Below, piece after piece: positions 10,914 through 22,714 of a DNA stretch of 64,000 nucleotides. Position 1 is the stretch's first letter. Each line of letters starts with the position of its first letter. The stretch comes from Medicago truncatula. Taxonomy: Eukaryota; Streptophyta; Magnoliopsida; Fabales; Fabaceae. The stretch spans positions 43,628,494 to 43,692,493 of the forward strand of contig NC_053045.1 of the NCBI RefSeq assembly GCF_003473485.1, in the 5' to 3' direction. A program made the position numbers and the translations under genes. Below the pieces are notes generated by a model. It was given only the letters and a program-made list of their open reading frames with translations, was not told the origin of the DNA and did not search any database.

Positions 10914-11583
10914 TCAATCAGCCTCTTGCAACCCGCCGAGAACAACAGATCCAGCAAACAACCCAACAGCCCCAACACCAAGAGCAGCAGCAACAACAGC
11001 CTGAACTACAACAAGAGCGGTAGAATCATCAGGAACAAGAACCACCGTCGCAACAGCAGCCAGAAGCGTTGGAAGTGCCAGAGAAGCCAAAACGGAAGGA
11101 GAGACCGCGGCGAGTTTCTCTAATAAGCTGAGTAAACCAAGTTCTTCTGCCTTAGAAAAAAGACCTAGCTTCTCGATTGAAGAGAGCGTGACTCCGAACT
11201 CTTCAGCTTTGGATAATAATCCTGCTTTTTCAACGTTGCTTAATACTTTGCGTTTCTCAAGTTTCTTGAATACGTCGACTTCTACTTCTTCGCTTCCTTC
11301 GTAGAATATTCCTGCTCCGAACCATTGTTTCTTCCAGTTATCATTGTACTTGTTCACCTTCCATATCCATCAACAATTCAACACAAATGAATTGTATAAA
11401 TTAAAATTGAAATAATAATAATGATGAAAATGTTTTTGTATGTACCTTGTTTTTGGGAGCCATGGCGAAGACGGTGAAAGGTTTATTGGAAGGAGTGGGG
11501 AATGAGCGATAGTGACGGAGGGTGCGGTGGTTAGTGTGGATGGGTTGAAGATAGAGAGCTGAGGTTGGAGCAGGAACAGCCAT
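10914..11583 (-). CDS. RIQ1/RIQ2-family thylakoid protein (DUF1118), 2 exons
   Basis: Chloroplast protein of the family that includes Arabidopsis RIQ1 (At5g08050) and RIQ2 (At1g74730), which shape grana stacking and non-photochemical quenching. Exon 1 is 11583-11446 (46 codons) and exon 2 is 11357-10914; the joined product is 193 aa. The first about 40 residues (MAVPAPTSALYLQPIHTNHR..) are Ser/Thr/Arg-rich with no acidic residue, as in a transit peptide. The diagnostic part is WFGAGIFYEGSEEVEVDVFK, then the paired repeats VLSNVEKAGLLSKAEEFG and LSSIEKLGLFSKAEELG. Two hydrophobic segments follow (SVLASLALPTLLAAVATVVLV and VVQAVVAAALGVGAVGLFAG), consistent with two thylakoid membrane helices. 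Family recognition is firm; which paralogue it is cannot be decided here. The length fits RIQ2 better, from memory. Confidence 0.88.
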
Positions 11584-12619
11584 GGATGATGATTGATTGA
11601 TGATGATGCGCGCGCTTGATTCACAATCTCAACTGCCACGTAGGACAAGTTAGCTCAATAAGCATTTCCTTTCATGTGCGATCTTGTTGTTTCGTTTCTC
11701 ACCAGTCGTGTTGCTCCTACCTTTTCCTTATCTATCTCGTAAATACTCCTAAGTTTTTAAATTAATAACTTATTTATAAACTTTTTTAATCTTAAATTAA
11801 AAGACGTAAATCAATTTAGTTTATATTCTTGTTTAGGATACATGGAATTAAAAAATGTTTCTGTAAGGTTAAGATTTTTGTCTATGACTAATATTATATA
11901 ATTCAATTTCATAAAAAGTCATTGAAGAAAATTCCATTATTACCAAAAGGAATTGATTGACATTGAAAACAGTTAGTGTGTAAAAAAACTAAGTTATGTA
12001 TGATTGGTAGTTTTAGAAAGAATAGAATTTGCAAGATGATAAATGGCTTCTTGATAAACTGAAACGAGTCGAGAGAACACAAAAAAGTTTAGGGAACTCG
12101 TCTATAATAGGTTGGATGAATGACCTAGTGGAAAAGCCATTGTGAATAAATTGGGTAGCGACTCGCGCTTCAACACCAAGAGAGTCGAGAGAACACAAAG
12201 AAGCTTAGGAAACTCGTTTATAATAGGTTGGATGAATGACCTTGTGAGAAAACCATTGTGAATAAATTGGGTAGCGACTCACGCTTCAACACCAAGCGAA
12301 GAAAATTTCATGCTTAGAGCGAAGAAATTTATTTACACATTAAAGAAAAATAATAATTTCTTGCATTATCAAGTTGTTGCAAAATAAACGAAATTAGATG
12401 TGAAATTATTGTTTGCTTGGAATATATAATACTAACCTTTTTATAGTTGGGGGTGTAAATAGCGAAATATCAGGATACAAGTGGTTAAATACAGAAATGG
12501 CCCAATAACTTTCTTACACGCTCGGCGCCAAACTGAATTCTTTCTTCTTCCTATAACTCCATCGCACGGTAATTCACTCGGTTAACCCCATTCGTGAATC
12601 TGACCAAAAACCCGCAACG
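11584..12619. other. Divergent promoter region between RIQ-like gene and SF3B2
   Basis: Head-to-head spacer of about 1 kb serving both genes. Apart from the 116-bp tandem duplication (12066-12297) it is AT-rich, with nothing coding recognised. Confidence 0.5.
12066..12297. repeat. 116-bp tandem direct duplication
   Basis: Unit 1 (12066-12181) and unit 2 (12182-12297) both run from GAGTCGAGAGAACACAAA through ATAATAGGTTGGATGAATGA to GCGCTTCAACACCAAG or its near match. A few substitutions separate them. The sequence is richer in G+C than its surroundings; the minus strand is open for 61 codons but not recognisable as a protein. Confidence 0.88.
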
Positions 12620-15600
12620 ATGGCTGCTGAAACGCTAGTGCATCAAAACGGCGTCGTTTCTAACGGAGATCTTGGCTCCAAAACCGCCACCGTAAAAAAA
12701 TCTCGGGAGAGCGACCGTCGTCGCCGTCGCCGGAAACAAAAGAAAATCAACAAAGCCTCTAAGGAGCAAAACGCAAACGCCTCCGAAGACGATACTGATG
12801 CAAAAGAGAATACTGAACAACAACAACAACAGGTTCTCATCTTTCTTATTCTTTGAGATCACTTTGGTTAGGTTAGGTTAGGTTTGCAATTGAAATTAGC
12901 GTTATCACTGGAAATTAATTGTGAAATTGGATGTTCACATTTGTTCATAATTTGCTACAGCGAAGTTAGGGTTTGTGAACTTGAATTATCATACTATCAT
13001 ATGATTTTTATGATTCTTAATGAGTAGAAGCTTGATTAATTATTAGTGGTGGTGGATCTTGATTGAAATTTTAGAGGGTGTTATATTTATATTAAGTATT
13101 AATATTTAATGTAAAGAACGAATTTGTGCATTTTGGTGTAGTGGTAAAATCGCTACCATTTACCTCGCATGCGCGGGTTCAATGCTTCCCATCACATTTT
13201 TTCAATAATAATTTTACCTCACCTGCGCGAGTTTGAGTTTGATCCTTAGCGTCATATTTTTTCAATAATTAGCTAATAATACACACTTGAAACAAAAAAT
13301 GACAACTCTCGGGATCGAATACTGAACCATCCACTTGCAAAATTAACTCTTGCCCCTACGCCATTAGGTACAAGTGACATTATTTGGGGAAACTTGTAAT
13401 ATACAGATAAAACACTTTCAATACAATACATGTCTACAAAAAAGAAGAAATTTTTGAGTGGTGGCATGACACATCTACTCTCTAGAGAATGTTAGCCCCT
13501 GAATTTATTAGTTTAGGAAGCCTTTGACCTATTAACCTTGCCATTTCTCTTTGATTTCTGCGACTGAATTTGTCCATTTTTCTAACCATTCCATTCTAAT
13601 TTTGGCTACTAGTTTTGTCCATTCTCAGTAGTGATACAAATCCACATTTCCTTTGATAAAAGAGTGGCAATGATCCAACTTAAGTTATCAAGTGCTATAT
13701 AATTAATACTCAAATCGATAGTTATGCCTATTTAATGTTGTCATCTGTCTTAAATTTTAGGTTGTTGAGCAAGTTGAAATTGAGTATGTACCGGAAAAAG
13801 CAGAGCTATACGAAGGCTTGGATGAAGAATTTAAGAAAATCTTTGAGAAATTTAGTTTCAGCGAGGTTATTGATTCAGAGGTAAAAAGTTTGTATGAATT
13901 GTTTATTTTTAGTAGTGACTTCATTTATTGTTTGATAAATTGTTTGCTTGGATGTATCTATCTATAGGATAATGATAAGAAGGATGAGTCGGCAGAAAAT
14001 GCAATTACAAAGAAAAAGGCAGACTCTGATTCTGAAGAGGAAGAAGATGATAACGAGCAAAAAGAGAAAGGAGTCTCAAACAAGAAGAAAAAGGTTTAAC
14101 ATTTTGTAAAATAATATTTTTGTTTATTCAATTTAACTGTTGTGTTTACTTCCATAATTATGCTTAAAGCCTTATTTTGTGTTCAGCTTCAACGTAGGAT
14201 GAAGATTGCTGAGCTGAAACAGATTAGCGCAAGGCCTGATGTTGTCGAGGTTGTTATACAAGTTATATATTGGCATCACCAATTGTAGATTTTTTTGAGT
14301 CCTTATTCTTACTTTTTAGTCTGGTTTAACATTCCTATTGTGCCAATTTTATGCAACAGTTTTTTTCTTTTTCATTTTAAGGTGTGGGATGCTACTTCAG
14401 CAGATCCAAAGTTGTTGGTATTCTTGAAATCTTACCGAAATACTGTACCTGTACCCAGGCACTGGTGTCAAAAGAGAAAATTTCTGCAGGTTAGGCGACA
14501 TTCTAAATTGATAATTATGGTTTAGAGATGCAAACATGTATGAGGGTTATGGTCAACTAATACGTGGGATGTATGGATAGAGTTAGGGAGATAACATCGA
14601 TATGGTTTCTCTTATATGTATGTATGTGGTACTTGCAGGGGAGCAGTTGTGGCAATCACCAAGCCTGGAATTGTAGGTGTTTGCCACTGAGTAGCCTTGA
14701 ATCATTCATATTTTATTTCTTTATTAGATTGCATGGGAATATGGGTGTTGTATAACATTGGTTTATAATCATGTATCATTTTTTTGTGTAATTCAATTGG
14801 GCATTTATTTATAACTAAGGTGCTAATAGTTATGCTTTCAATTTTCAGATACCTTTCACTGTGCTTAATGCCCGGGCTGAATTCCAATTGGCTTCATTGT
14901 TTTCTAATTAATAAGCCTGACCACATAACTTCATAGTCATGTGCACACAAATTATTTGCATCTCATCAAAAACAATTTATTGATTTTGCAGGGGAAAAGA
15001 GGTATAGAGAAACAACCTTTTCAGCTTCCCGATTTTATTGCTGCCACAGGAATTGAGAAAATCAGACAGGTAATGCAATCTTGTATATGTTATCATTCTG
15101 TCTGTGTGGCCACCCACAAGAGGAAAGTAATATTCCAAGAGAGCTTGGTTTGTGTAATTTACTTACAAAACTAATTTGATGTGTGTCTATTTGGAATATC
15201 GCACTTCTACACTCTTCTGAAATGGGTTTCATGGTCAAGCTTTGCTAATTAATTCAACAACCGGATGTTACCGTTGTTTCAAAATCATGATGTCATAAGA
15301 CAAATCATTGGGGTCTTCTGATTTTTAATTGTTATCTGTGGAAAAATTAGTTTATGATCAAGAAATGATGTATATAAATTATTTAAGTTTTTAGATGTTT
15401 CAAATAAACTACAATACTACACACTTTTTGTTTATATTGGAAATGTTGATATGCTATTTGTCTTCTGACTGGTGTTTTATATACTTGTCGATCTACATCC
15501 GTTGTTCATTTTACTGCTTTCAGCTTAATATGTAACTTTCTCTTTGCAATATATATGCATGTCTTTTTATGTAATTTTATTACATTGCTGTAGTAGCTGC

Positions 15601-18600
15601 TTACTTGCCAAGTTATCTTACATTTTCTCACGCAGGCTTATATTGAGAAAGAGGACAGCAAAAAGTTGAAACAAAAGCAACGGGAACGCATGCAACCGAA
15701 AATGGGGAAGATGGATATTGATTATCAGGTTTCTTCCCTTTTACCTTTTTTCTAATTTTGCACCATTTTCTTAGCTTGCATACTTTTATGTTGTTATCAG
15801 AAGTTAACTATTACAACCTTTTCTCAAGTGACCTTGTTTCTTGGTTGTCAGGTTCTTCATGATGCATTCTTTAAATACCAGACAAAGCCAAAGCTGTCAT
15901 CTCTTGGGGACTTGTATCATGAAGGAAAAGAATTTGAGGTATACTTTGTTTTAAAATGTTAATGCTAAATTTAAAATACTGCATACATACCACGCTGCAT
16001 AGTGGATTTTTTTAAAATCGTAATTTAAGGTCTATTTAGTTCGAAAAGTGCTTTTGTTTTCACTTCCTGTATTCACTTTTAATTTGCGAAAATACCATTT
16101 CATTTTCAGTTTATTATGTTTTCAAATATTTGTAAAGGAAACAGTGAAAAGTGAAGACAATAAGTTATTTTCTCTATTTCTTTTACAAATATCCGAAAAT
16201 ATAAAATGAAGTGGACAAGTGTGTCATTTTTTAATTGAAAGTCAAAGTAGGAGTTAGCAAACAGTCGAACACAGTTCGAAAAGTGCTTTTGTTTTCACTT
16301 CCTGTATTCACTTTTAATTTGCAAAAATACCATTTCATTTTCAATTTATTATGTTTTCAAATATTTGTAAAGGAAACAGTGAAAAGTGAAGACAATAAGT
16401 TATTTTCTCTATTTCTTTTACAAATATCCGAAAATATAAAATGAAGTGGACAAGTGTGTCATTTTTTAATTGAAAGTCAAAGTAGGAGTTAGCGAACAGT
16501 CGAACAGAGTTTCTCAAACTAAATAAGCCCTTTTCTGTTCTGTTTCTCATCTCCTTGAGTAGTGGATACTTCCATGTCTCCGTTGTCAAATACAAAAAAT
16601 ATTTTTATGAATGGTTGGTTTAAAGGTCACATTGTTCTAACACCTTCATGGGATTTGTCCATTGGTCTGTTTAAGTGTAAACATTATATGACATTGTTAT
16701 ATTGCTTGCTGTGCAGGTAAAGTTGAGGGAGATGAAACCTGGCATGTTATCACATGAGTTGAAAGAAGCTCTTGGTATGCCTGAGGGTTCTCCTCCTCCG
16801 TGGCTTATTAACATGCAGGTAAAATCAGTGTCTTGGAATGTATATGTTGTATTACTCTGTTCACAGTCCTTACAATTTCATCTGTTTTCCTTTTTCAGAG
16901 ATACGGTCCTCCACCATCATACCCTTCTCTAAAGATCCCCGGCTTGAATGCTCCCATTCCCCCAGGAGCTAGTTTTGGTTATCATCCTGGTGGCTGGGGC
17001 AAGCCTCCCGTTGATGAGGTACATATTTTTTTATTTTTTATTTTTATTTTTTTTTAATATTTGCTCATCTTTATGTAAAATAATAATTATGGGTATCTGA
17101 ATTTTCGTTTTCATGAAGGGGCTTTCAACACCCCCTCATCCCCTTTTTCACTTCATTGACTTCTTTACTTGTCTGCATCTTGAGCAGTTCGGGCGTCCAC
17201 TTTATGGAGATGTTTTTGGTGTCCATCAGCAAGATCAGCCTAATTATGAGGTTGGTTTACATAAAAGTTCCACTTTGCAATTAGAGGGGTAACTGCTGCC
17301 CTATATAATCCTCCAAAGTTTCCCTTTATGATTTTTGATATAATAATCAAGTACCCTTTACAATTGATGTTTGAAACTAGGTTATGTTTGGACTTTGGAT
17401 AATGCATTTGAAAATTTAGGAGAATTTAAAATTCTAAGAAATTTAATTAATTGAATTAAATTTCATTCATTTTATTTTTTGTTCTGGTAAAGTACTTAGA
17501 TTTCTTCCATTTTAATTTTTTTTTCCGTTTGTTCAAAGTGAATAGATTTCTTTTATTTAGATGATGAAATTGTAAAGTATTGCTATCAACCAAAATAAAT
17601 AAAAATCAAATACCCTTACTCTATTATAAAACTAGGATCATATCAGACAAAAAATAATTATAAAACTAGGAAATAAAAGATCTTGTTTCTATATCTCAAT
17701 AATGGAGCCATCACAATTATGATTTGGTGTGAGGACTTGTTCTCCGATGCGGTTGACTCTCAGATATTCTTGGCAGTATAAATAAACAACAGTTATAATC
17801 ATCACAATTGTTGCTTTTGTTGAAGGACATTGTACACGTCTGGTTCTATTCAAACATCAGTGGTACTGGGATCAAATAAGATTTTTTTTGCCTCACTTGA
17901 TTCTGTCTCCAGTGAAAAGAGGTAAATTTGAGAAGTCACTAAAGCCTGTTATGATGGTATTAATGTCCCTCCCGAAGTTGGCCGTCACTTCTGTCCATTG
18001 GGATATTGCTGGAAATCAGCTTTGACAACTATTGTAGTGAATCTCACCCTGCTACTGTCGGAGTTACTTTGTTTCTGTGTTGATGGTAAAGATCAGGACA
18101 GATCTTCAGTGGCACTGCAATGTATTTCTTGGAGTTATGGTCACTACAGGAGAGACCATAACTCCTGTAGAAACACTGTTTTGGTGGGAAGATAGGTATC
18201 ATACGTGCAAATGATGGGAAGTGAGACCCAGGAAATGTAGTTTCATAATCTCACCTGTTTTGGTGGAATTTTAATTTCCTTGGCTTTCGGTGTTAAAAGT
18301 AACCGATCTAATTCAAACACTGTTTTGATGTGAAGTATTTTAAATGCCTCCAAAATGCATTCACTTATATATTTTGTCGAAAAACTGTTATGGAATTCTG
18401 TTCTCTTTCTCTCTTTCTTTCCGATATGGGTCCTCTTCTGTTTTGAAACTGCTTACCGAATCCCCTTCTTATAAAGTATAACGTTTTAATGCAAAATATA
18501 ATTATAAATGTTAAATTTGGGATCCTTAGATTTGAAGCTGAAAAAATACCCCGCTCTCTGTCGTGAATGTGAAGAGGATGGGTGGCACTGAATGGGTATT

Positions 18601-20205
18601 TTTGGGGAGTCTGGGTGTGGCTGTTGCCACTCGGCAGAGGAGTCTGCTTATTACATGCATTTTTCTTTCTACCAATAACTCTCGTTACCAGACTCTGTTT
18701 TCTGAGTTCGGTTTCTTTGTTAATACACAACATAGGAAATTCAGTTTCTGCAAGATTCCTACTTAGATTTTACATACATGTTCTCACAATGCAGGAAGAG
18801 CCGGTAGATAAAACAAAACACTGGGGTGACTTGGAAGAGGAGGAAGAGGAGGAGGAAGAAGAGGAAGAAGAGGAGGAAGAGGAAGAAGACATCGAGGAGG
18901 AGGCACTTGAAGATGGTAGTCAATCTGTTGATAGTATGTCAAGGTATTGTTATATTACTCCTCTTCAAGTCTAGGTTCCTTTTTTTCTTAAATTATTTTT
19001 GTCGATAGCCTAGGTTCTTTTTATCTTTTTTGGAATAGCATAGTAAATGACTAATTGAGGTGAAGTTTAAGAACCCATCATGTGGCTAATTTAGTCAAAG
19101 AGTAGTTTTTTTTTGAACAAGTAGTCAAAGAGTAGTTAATAATTAACTAAGCTAAACCACGTGAATGTTTCACTGGTCCTTAAGTTTAATATTTGCTAAA
19201 CTGATCCATGTTTATAATTCTCTTTGTATTGATAAGAGCCTTTCTTGGATTTATATTTTTTTAATTTCCTTTACTTGTGAGCTCATTTCTTTCACATTTT
19301 TGTTTTCAGCACACCGACTGGGGTGGAGACACCTGATGTTATTGACCTTCGTAAGCAGCAGAGGAAGGAACCTGAAAGGCCTCTTTATCAAGTGAGTCTT
19401 TCTACTGCTGCTCTTCTATCAGCTTTAGCTTCTTTTGATTAGTCTGTTGATGTCTTTTATCATATTTTCTTTTAAGGTCCTTGAAGAGAAAGAGGAAAAA
19501 CTTGCTCCTGGAACTTTGCTCGGAACTACACACACGTATGCCAAATTTTTATAATTTTTTTATAGTATTTGGTTTTGTTTTTCCTGTTTTTCCCTCACAA
19601 GTATTGTATCTTGATAAACTCGGATATCCATTTCTCTCCAGTTATGTGGTTGGCACGGGCACCCAAGACAAGTCAGGGGCAAAAAGGGTAAGAATGAAGA
19701 GTTTCTTGCTCCTTTTTATGTGGGGGGTGGTAAAGGGGGGCGTGTGCCATATTTTCTTGCGGAATAACATGTTTTATTGTTTCCAGGTTGATTTGCTTAA
19801 AGGTCAAAAGACAGATAGAGTGGATGTCACTTTACTGCCAGAGGAGTTGGATATCATGGAGAACGTTTTACCTGGCAGGTATGACTTCTGTTTTATACGT
19901 TTGTTTGCCCGTTAGTGATGTTAACATCATGTATCTTGTTTCTTACATCTGCTAGAACTATTCCAGGTATGAAGAAGCAAGGGAGGAAGAGAAATTACGG
20001 AGTCAGCGTGAGGATTTCAGTGACATGGTTGCTGAGGTGTGTTGCATTCAATCCTAATATCATACAGACCTGTACATTATTTTACAAAAATAATTTGGTC
20101 TCTATTTGCTTATTTAATAATCTCCATCTGGTGCAGAATGAGAAGAAGAGGAAGAGGAAGCAAGAAAAAGATGGCAAGTCCAAGAAGAAAGACTTCAAGT
20201 TTTAA
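12620..20205 (+). CDS. SF3B2: SF3B2 (SF3b145/SAP145) splicing factor, 18 exons
   Basis: Subunit of the SF3b part of U2 snRNP, helping U2 bind the branch point. Exons: 12620-12832, 13761-13880, 13968-14093, 14187-14249, 14382-14489, 14992-15069, 15636-15728, 15852-15938, 16717-16818, 16899-17018, 17188-17250, 18795-18943, 19310-19391, 19477-19535, 19642-19687, 19787-19878, 19967-20036, 20137-20205. All join in frame to 579 aa, close to Arabidopsis At4g21660. A basic N-terminus (residues 28-40) is followed by the DUF382 region (about 170-300: VWDATSADPKLLVFLKSYRN, VPRHWCQKRKFLQGKRGIEK) and the PSP domain (about 297-345: LREMKPGMLSHELKEALGMP, GSPPPWLINMQRYGPPPSYP). Residues about 403-425 are almost pure Glu. 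The C-terminus is lysine-rich. Most exons end in phase 0. Confidence 0.96.
13136..13265 (+). mobile_element. tRNA-derived SINE-like piece with partial dimer, SF3B2 intron 1
   Basis: GGTGTAGTGGTAAAATCGCT resembles a pol III A box and GCGGGTTCAATGCTTCC a B box, with spacing like a tRNA-Gly-derived sequence. The second half (ACCTCGCATGCGC...TTTTTTCAATAAT) is repeated 54 bp downstream with differences. It does not fold as an intact tRNA. Confidence 0.45.
16025..16540. mobile_element. MITE-like element with internal 235-bp tandem duplication, SF3B2 intron 8
   Basis: Units 16039-16273 and 16274-16508 are nearly identical (GTTCGAAAAGTGCTTTTGTT ... AGGAGTTAGCRAACAGTCGAA). The outer ends, AAGGTCTATTTAGTT on the left and AACTAAATAAGCCCTT on the right, are inverted complements with small differences, suggesting a terminal-inverted-repeat element whose body was duplicated. 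I could not confirm a target duplication. Confidence 0.65.
18131..18165. repeat. Perfect 12-bp inverted repeat, SF3B2 intron 11
   Basis: GGAGTTATGGTC, 11-nt loop, GACCATAACTCC. It could form a short hairpin in the 1.5-kb intron 17251-18794. The rest of that intron has no recognised feature. No function is claimed. Confidence 0.6.
19092..19137. repeat. Micro-insertion, 14 nt, flanked by 16-bp direct repeats
   Basis: TAGTCAAAGAGTAGTT at 19092-19107 is repeated exactly at 19122-19137. Read on the minus strand the insert is CTTGTTC plus an A-run, close to the SINE end CTTGACC plus A-run. It lies in SF3B2 intron 12. Confidence 0.72.
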
Positions 20206-20557
20206 GGTTGTTCGGTTCCTCCTTATCTTGCAGGTAAATGGAAGACGTGGAAAGTTGTCTATTCATCAAATTGTCATTTTCCATGAGGAGCCGAGGATCG
20301 GCTTTTAGTGCTGTTTTATTACATCTGTATAATGTTACTGTCTGTATGTTGTTTTTATTGTTTTGGTTATGAATATTCTACTCATGTAATGATGCGATGG
20401 AAACGTGTCAGATGCTTTAGCTGGAAACTCAATACAAAGATATCCTTAATGAGACATACTTAGATGATTTTACATCTCATGTTCTGGTTCAAATTTAGTC
20501 CATTTAGGAGTTTTTGCCCAAAGGGATGCATGTGTCTTGTGGAAAGTCAAATTCGTT

Positions 20558-21060
20558 TTATAATTTTACAAGGCAATGTGGATACATACATAATTCACCA
20601 AGAATTGTGGTTGCAATAACCTTAACCCATAAAGTAATTCTTTGGTCATCCAGAATGGTTTCCACTAAGAATACAAAAACTGGAGTGCCCTTTGCAACAG
20701 GCCAAACAACAGAAGCAATATCATACTTTTGCTTACACTTGTCACGAGAAAGGAAATTTGCTCCACCAAGATTATTTGTAGGCGTATCCTTTAAATTATT
20801 CGAAACCATCCAATCCAGTTGGTGGATTATGCATGTCTATATTCTTCTGGCAAATAAAACTTTGCTCCACTCGATCAAATCCATATTATTTTCTTCCTTA
20901 CACGGTTCCCCGCCTATTGAACAACGTATGTGCTATCATATTCTTGTCCCACTGCCCACATCTAAATGAAGGGTTCTTATTGGTTTTGGCTTTTGAAATC
21001 GCAAATGGATGCATGAAATTGGACTTGTGGTCCTTTGGCGGATGACTAGTGCTTTTCATT
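20558..21060 (-). pseudogene. Unidentified degraded protein-coding remnant
   Basis: The minus strand is open for 83 codons at 20809-20558, including FLSRDKCKQKYDIASVVWPV and FVFLVETILDDQRITLWVK, with balanced codon use for an AT-rich area. Upstream, in another frame, NPSFRCGQWDKNMIAHTLF and NRRGTV are followed by stops. Together they suggest an old gene with frameshifts and stops. I do not recognise the family. The plus-strand ORF over the same bases (20514-20969) has no recognisable content and is probably a shadow. Confidence 0.3.
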
Positions 21061-21793
21061 TGACAACAAAAGATTGAATCTGAAGGTCAGAAATGGTAAG
21101 CCAATTTTCATGACTTGGTGTCCCTGTTTTCTAGATATAGACCCACATATTTGAAAGATTTTCCCCACCATGTATCGTAAGTATCAAATGGAAGATTCTG
21201 CTACAGCGATTGTGATGCTTGTGTGGGCACACGATTAACATGCATCCTCTCATCATATATCCCCTTTCATCTGAGTGCTACAGAACAAATAAGGTAGACG
21301 GTTGTTGCCGAGATAGCTATTTTAACAAGAAAGAAATTAAAAATTAGTCGCAAGAAAAAAAGATATTAAGGGGATTTAGATTGAAAAGGACATAGTATAT
21401 ATATAATATTTAATTCGTAATGCACTGAGTTTTTTTTTTCTTCTTCTTTCTATCAATCAATCATAATCGGGAAATAATTAGAAATGTTTGATTGTTATTA
21501 TAACTTCTACAAAAACCAATTGGTTATGATGTGCTGACAATGTGACACTCTAAATTTGTTTAGATTGAGACTCACTTATGTTGGTTTGATGATGTTGGAC
21601 GAAAACTATAGAGTGTGCTTCTCTTAAAATCTTATATTTGATTCTTCCTCGTATCAATTTGATGGGTTAGTTTGGTTTCTTAAAAAAAAAAAAATTCTTT
21701 AAATCAACCGTGCATGAAAATTAACCTCATAAACACAATATATTACTTGTATAAAAATAATTTTCGGAATCTAAGGAAATAAAACCAATCAAG

Positions 21794-21871
21794 CCGCGCC
21801 ACACCTATAGAGAAGACGAAATATCCCACCGAATTTCTCTGGAATATTGCTAGCTTGACACTATGGCGCGG
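21794..21871. repeat. GC-rich inverted repeat in AT-rich DNA
   Basis: CCGCGCCA at 21794-21801 and TGGCGCGG at 21864-21871 are perfect complements with 62 bp between, in otherwise very AT-rich sequence. It may be the remnant of a fold-back element. Confidence 0.4.
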
Positions 21872-22465
21872 TTTCAGGTTTTCTTGAGTTTTTTTATATA
21901 TATTTTTTAGCAGTTCTTGAAATTTATATTATACTATGTTGAATTTGTATTTACGAGAATGAAAAAAAAAAAAAAAAAAGACTTTTTTAAGGAATAAATA
22001 AATGTGGTAATAATTTACGTGAGCAAAACTCAGTTGATAGGAACATTACATTATATATGCAAAAGTTGGATTCAAACTTAAAATTTTTCACTTATTTATT
22101 TTAAAAGGTGAAATTTTAGTCATTCAACTATATTTAATAATTTTTTTATTATAAACTAGTTACAAACCCGTGCTTCGCACGGGTTGAATAACGTATTTTT
22201 TTAAAAATTTAGTTCTGAAGGAGAAATCTTATAAATTACGGAAAATTGTTGTCCTTTATAAATGTGCAGATTAACGTTACATAATAGTTAGGTTTATAAA
22301 AAAGACTGCAAGTGTCATAGACCAACCAAAAAGGGATTTTTGCTAATATTTACATCAGATAAAATGAAAAGAACAAATGGCATCCCAAAGTCAAGATAGT
22401 TTACGATTACAGTTCAAAGTGATGCGTCAAAATAGTAAAAGTTCAAATAGTTCACCAGCAAAGAT

Positions 22466-22714
22466 CTACTTTGGAACAACTCGAACATGCAAGTTCTTCG
22501 GTGACTTTTCGAAATCAAAGATGAGCATACCACCTTCTTCCATCACACGTTCTTTGCAGAAATTGAATCACTGCCCACCCAAGTATTTTTCATAGTTTTC
22601 TCTTTCGGCGGTAATGAGACGACACTTATATTTTCTCTGTGTCTGGTCATCAATGAGAGTGATTGCTTTGCGCTTTTCTTTTTGAATTGTTCTTGACACC
22701 TCGTTTGGGAAATG
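22466..22714 (-). pseudogene. Broken B3 DNA-binding-domain exon inside Helitron
   Basis: After a good splice acceptor (..TTCCCTGTTTAG) the minus strand reads FPNEVSRTIQKEKRKAITLI, DDQTQRKYKCRLITAERENY, EKYLGGQ, then a stop, then FNFCKERVMEEGGMLIFDFE and LHVRVVPK. This is the B3 fold pattern (..LGGGW..F..E..L..GD.L.F..), as in REM-type B3 proteins. The in-frame TGA (plus 22568-22570) sits where B3 domains have a conserved Trp (TGG), so one G-to-A change broke it. The retained acceptor suggests capture of a genomic, intron-containing copy. Family call is by pattern. Confidence 0.55.

Larger units (their letters stand above)
20206..22155. other. SF3B2 3' flank with decayed coding remnant
   Basis: Contains the SF3B2 3'UTR, an unidentified broken minus-strand coding remnant (20558-21060), an AT-rich stretch, and a GC-rich inverted repeat (21794-21871) just before the Helitron. 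Confidence 0.45.

Noticed and set aside
10902..11123. Plus-strand ORF rich in Asn/Ser over the RIQ-like gene
   Set aside because: Antisense shadow of the Ala/Val-rich membrane part of the minus-strand gene.
13136..13205. Possible tRNA-Gly gene
   Set aside because: A- and B-box-like blocks are present but the acceptor and anticodon stems do not pair; a SINE-like relic is more likely.
20514..20969. 151-codon plus-strand ORF downstream of SF3B2
   Set aside because: The opposite strand has the more protein-like composition; the plus reading has no recognisable motif.
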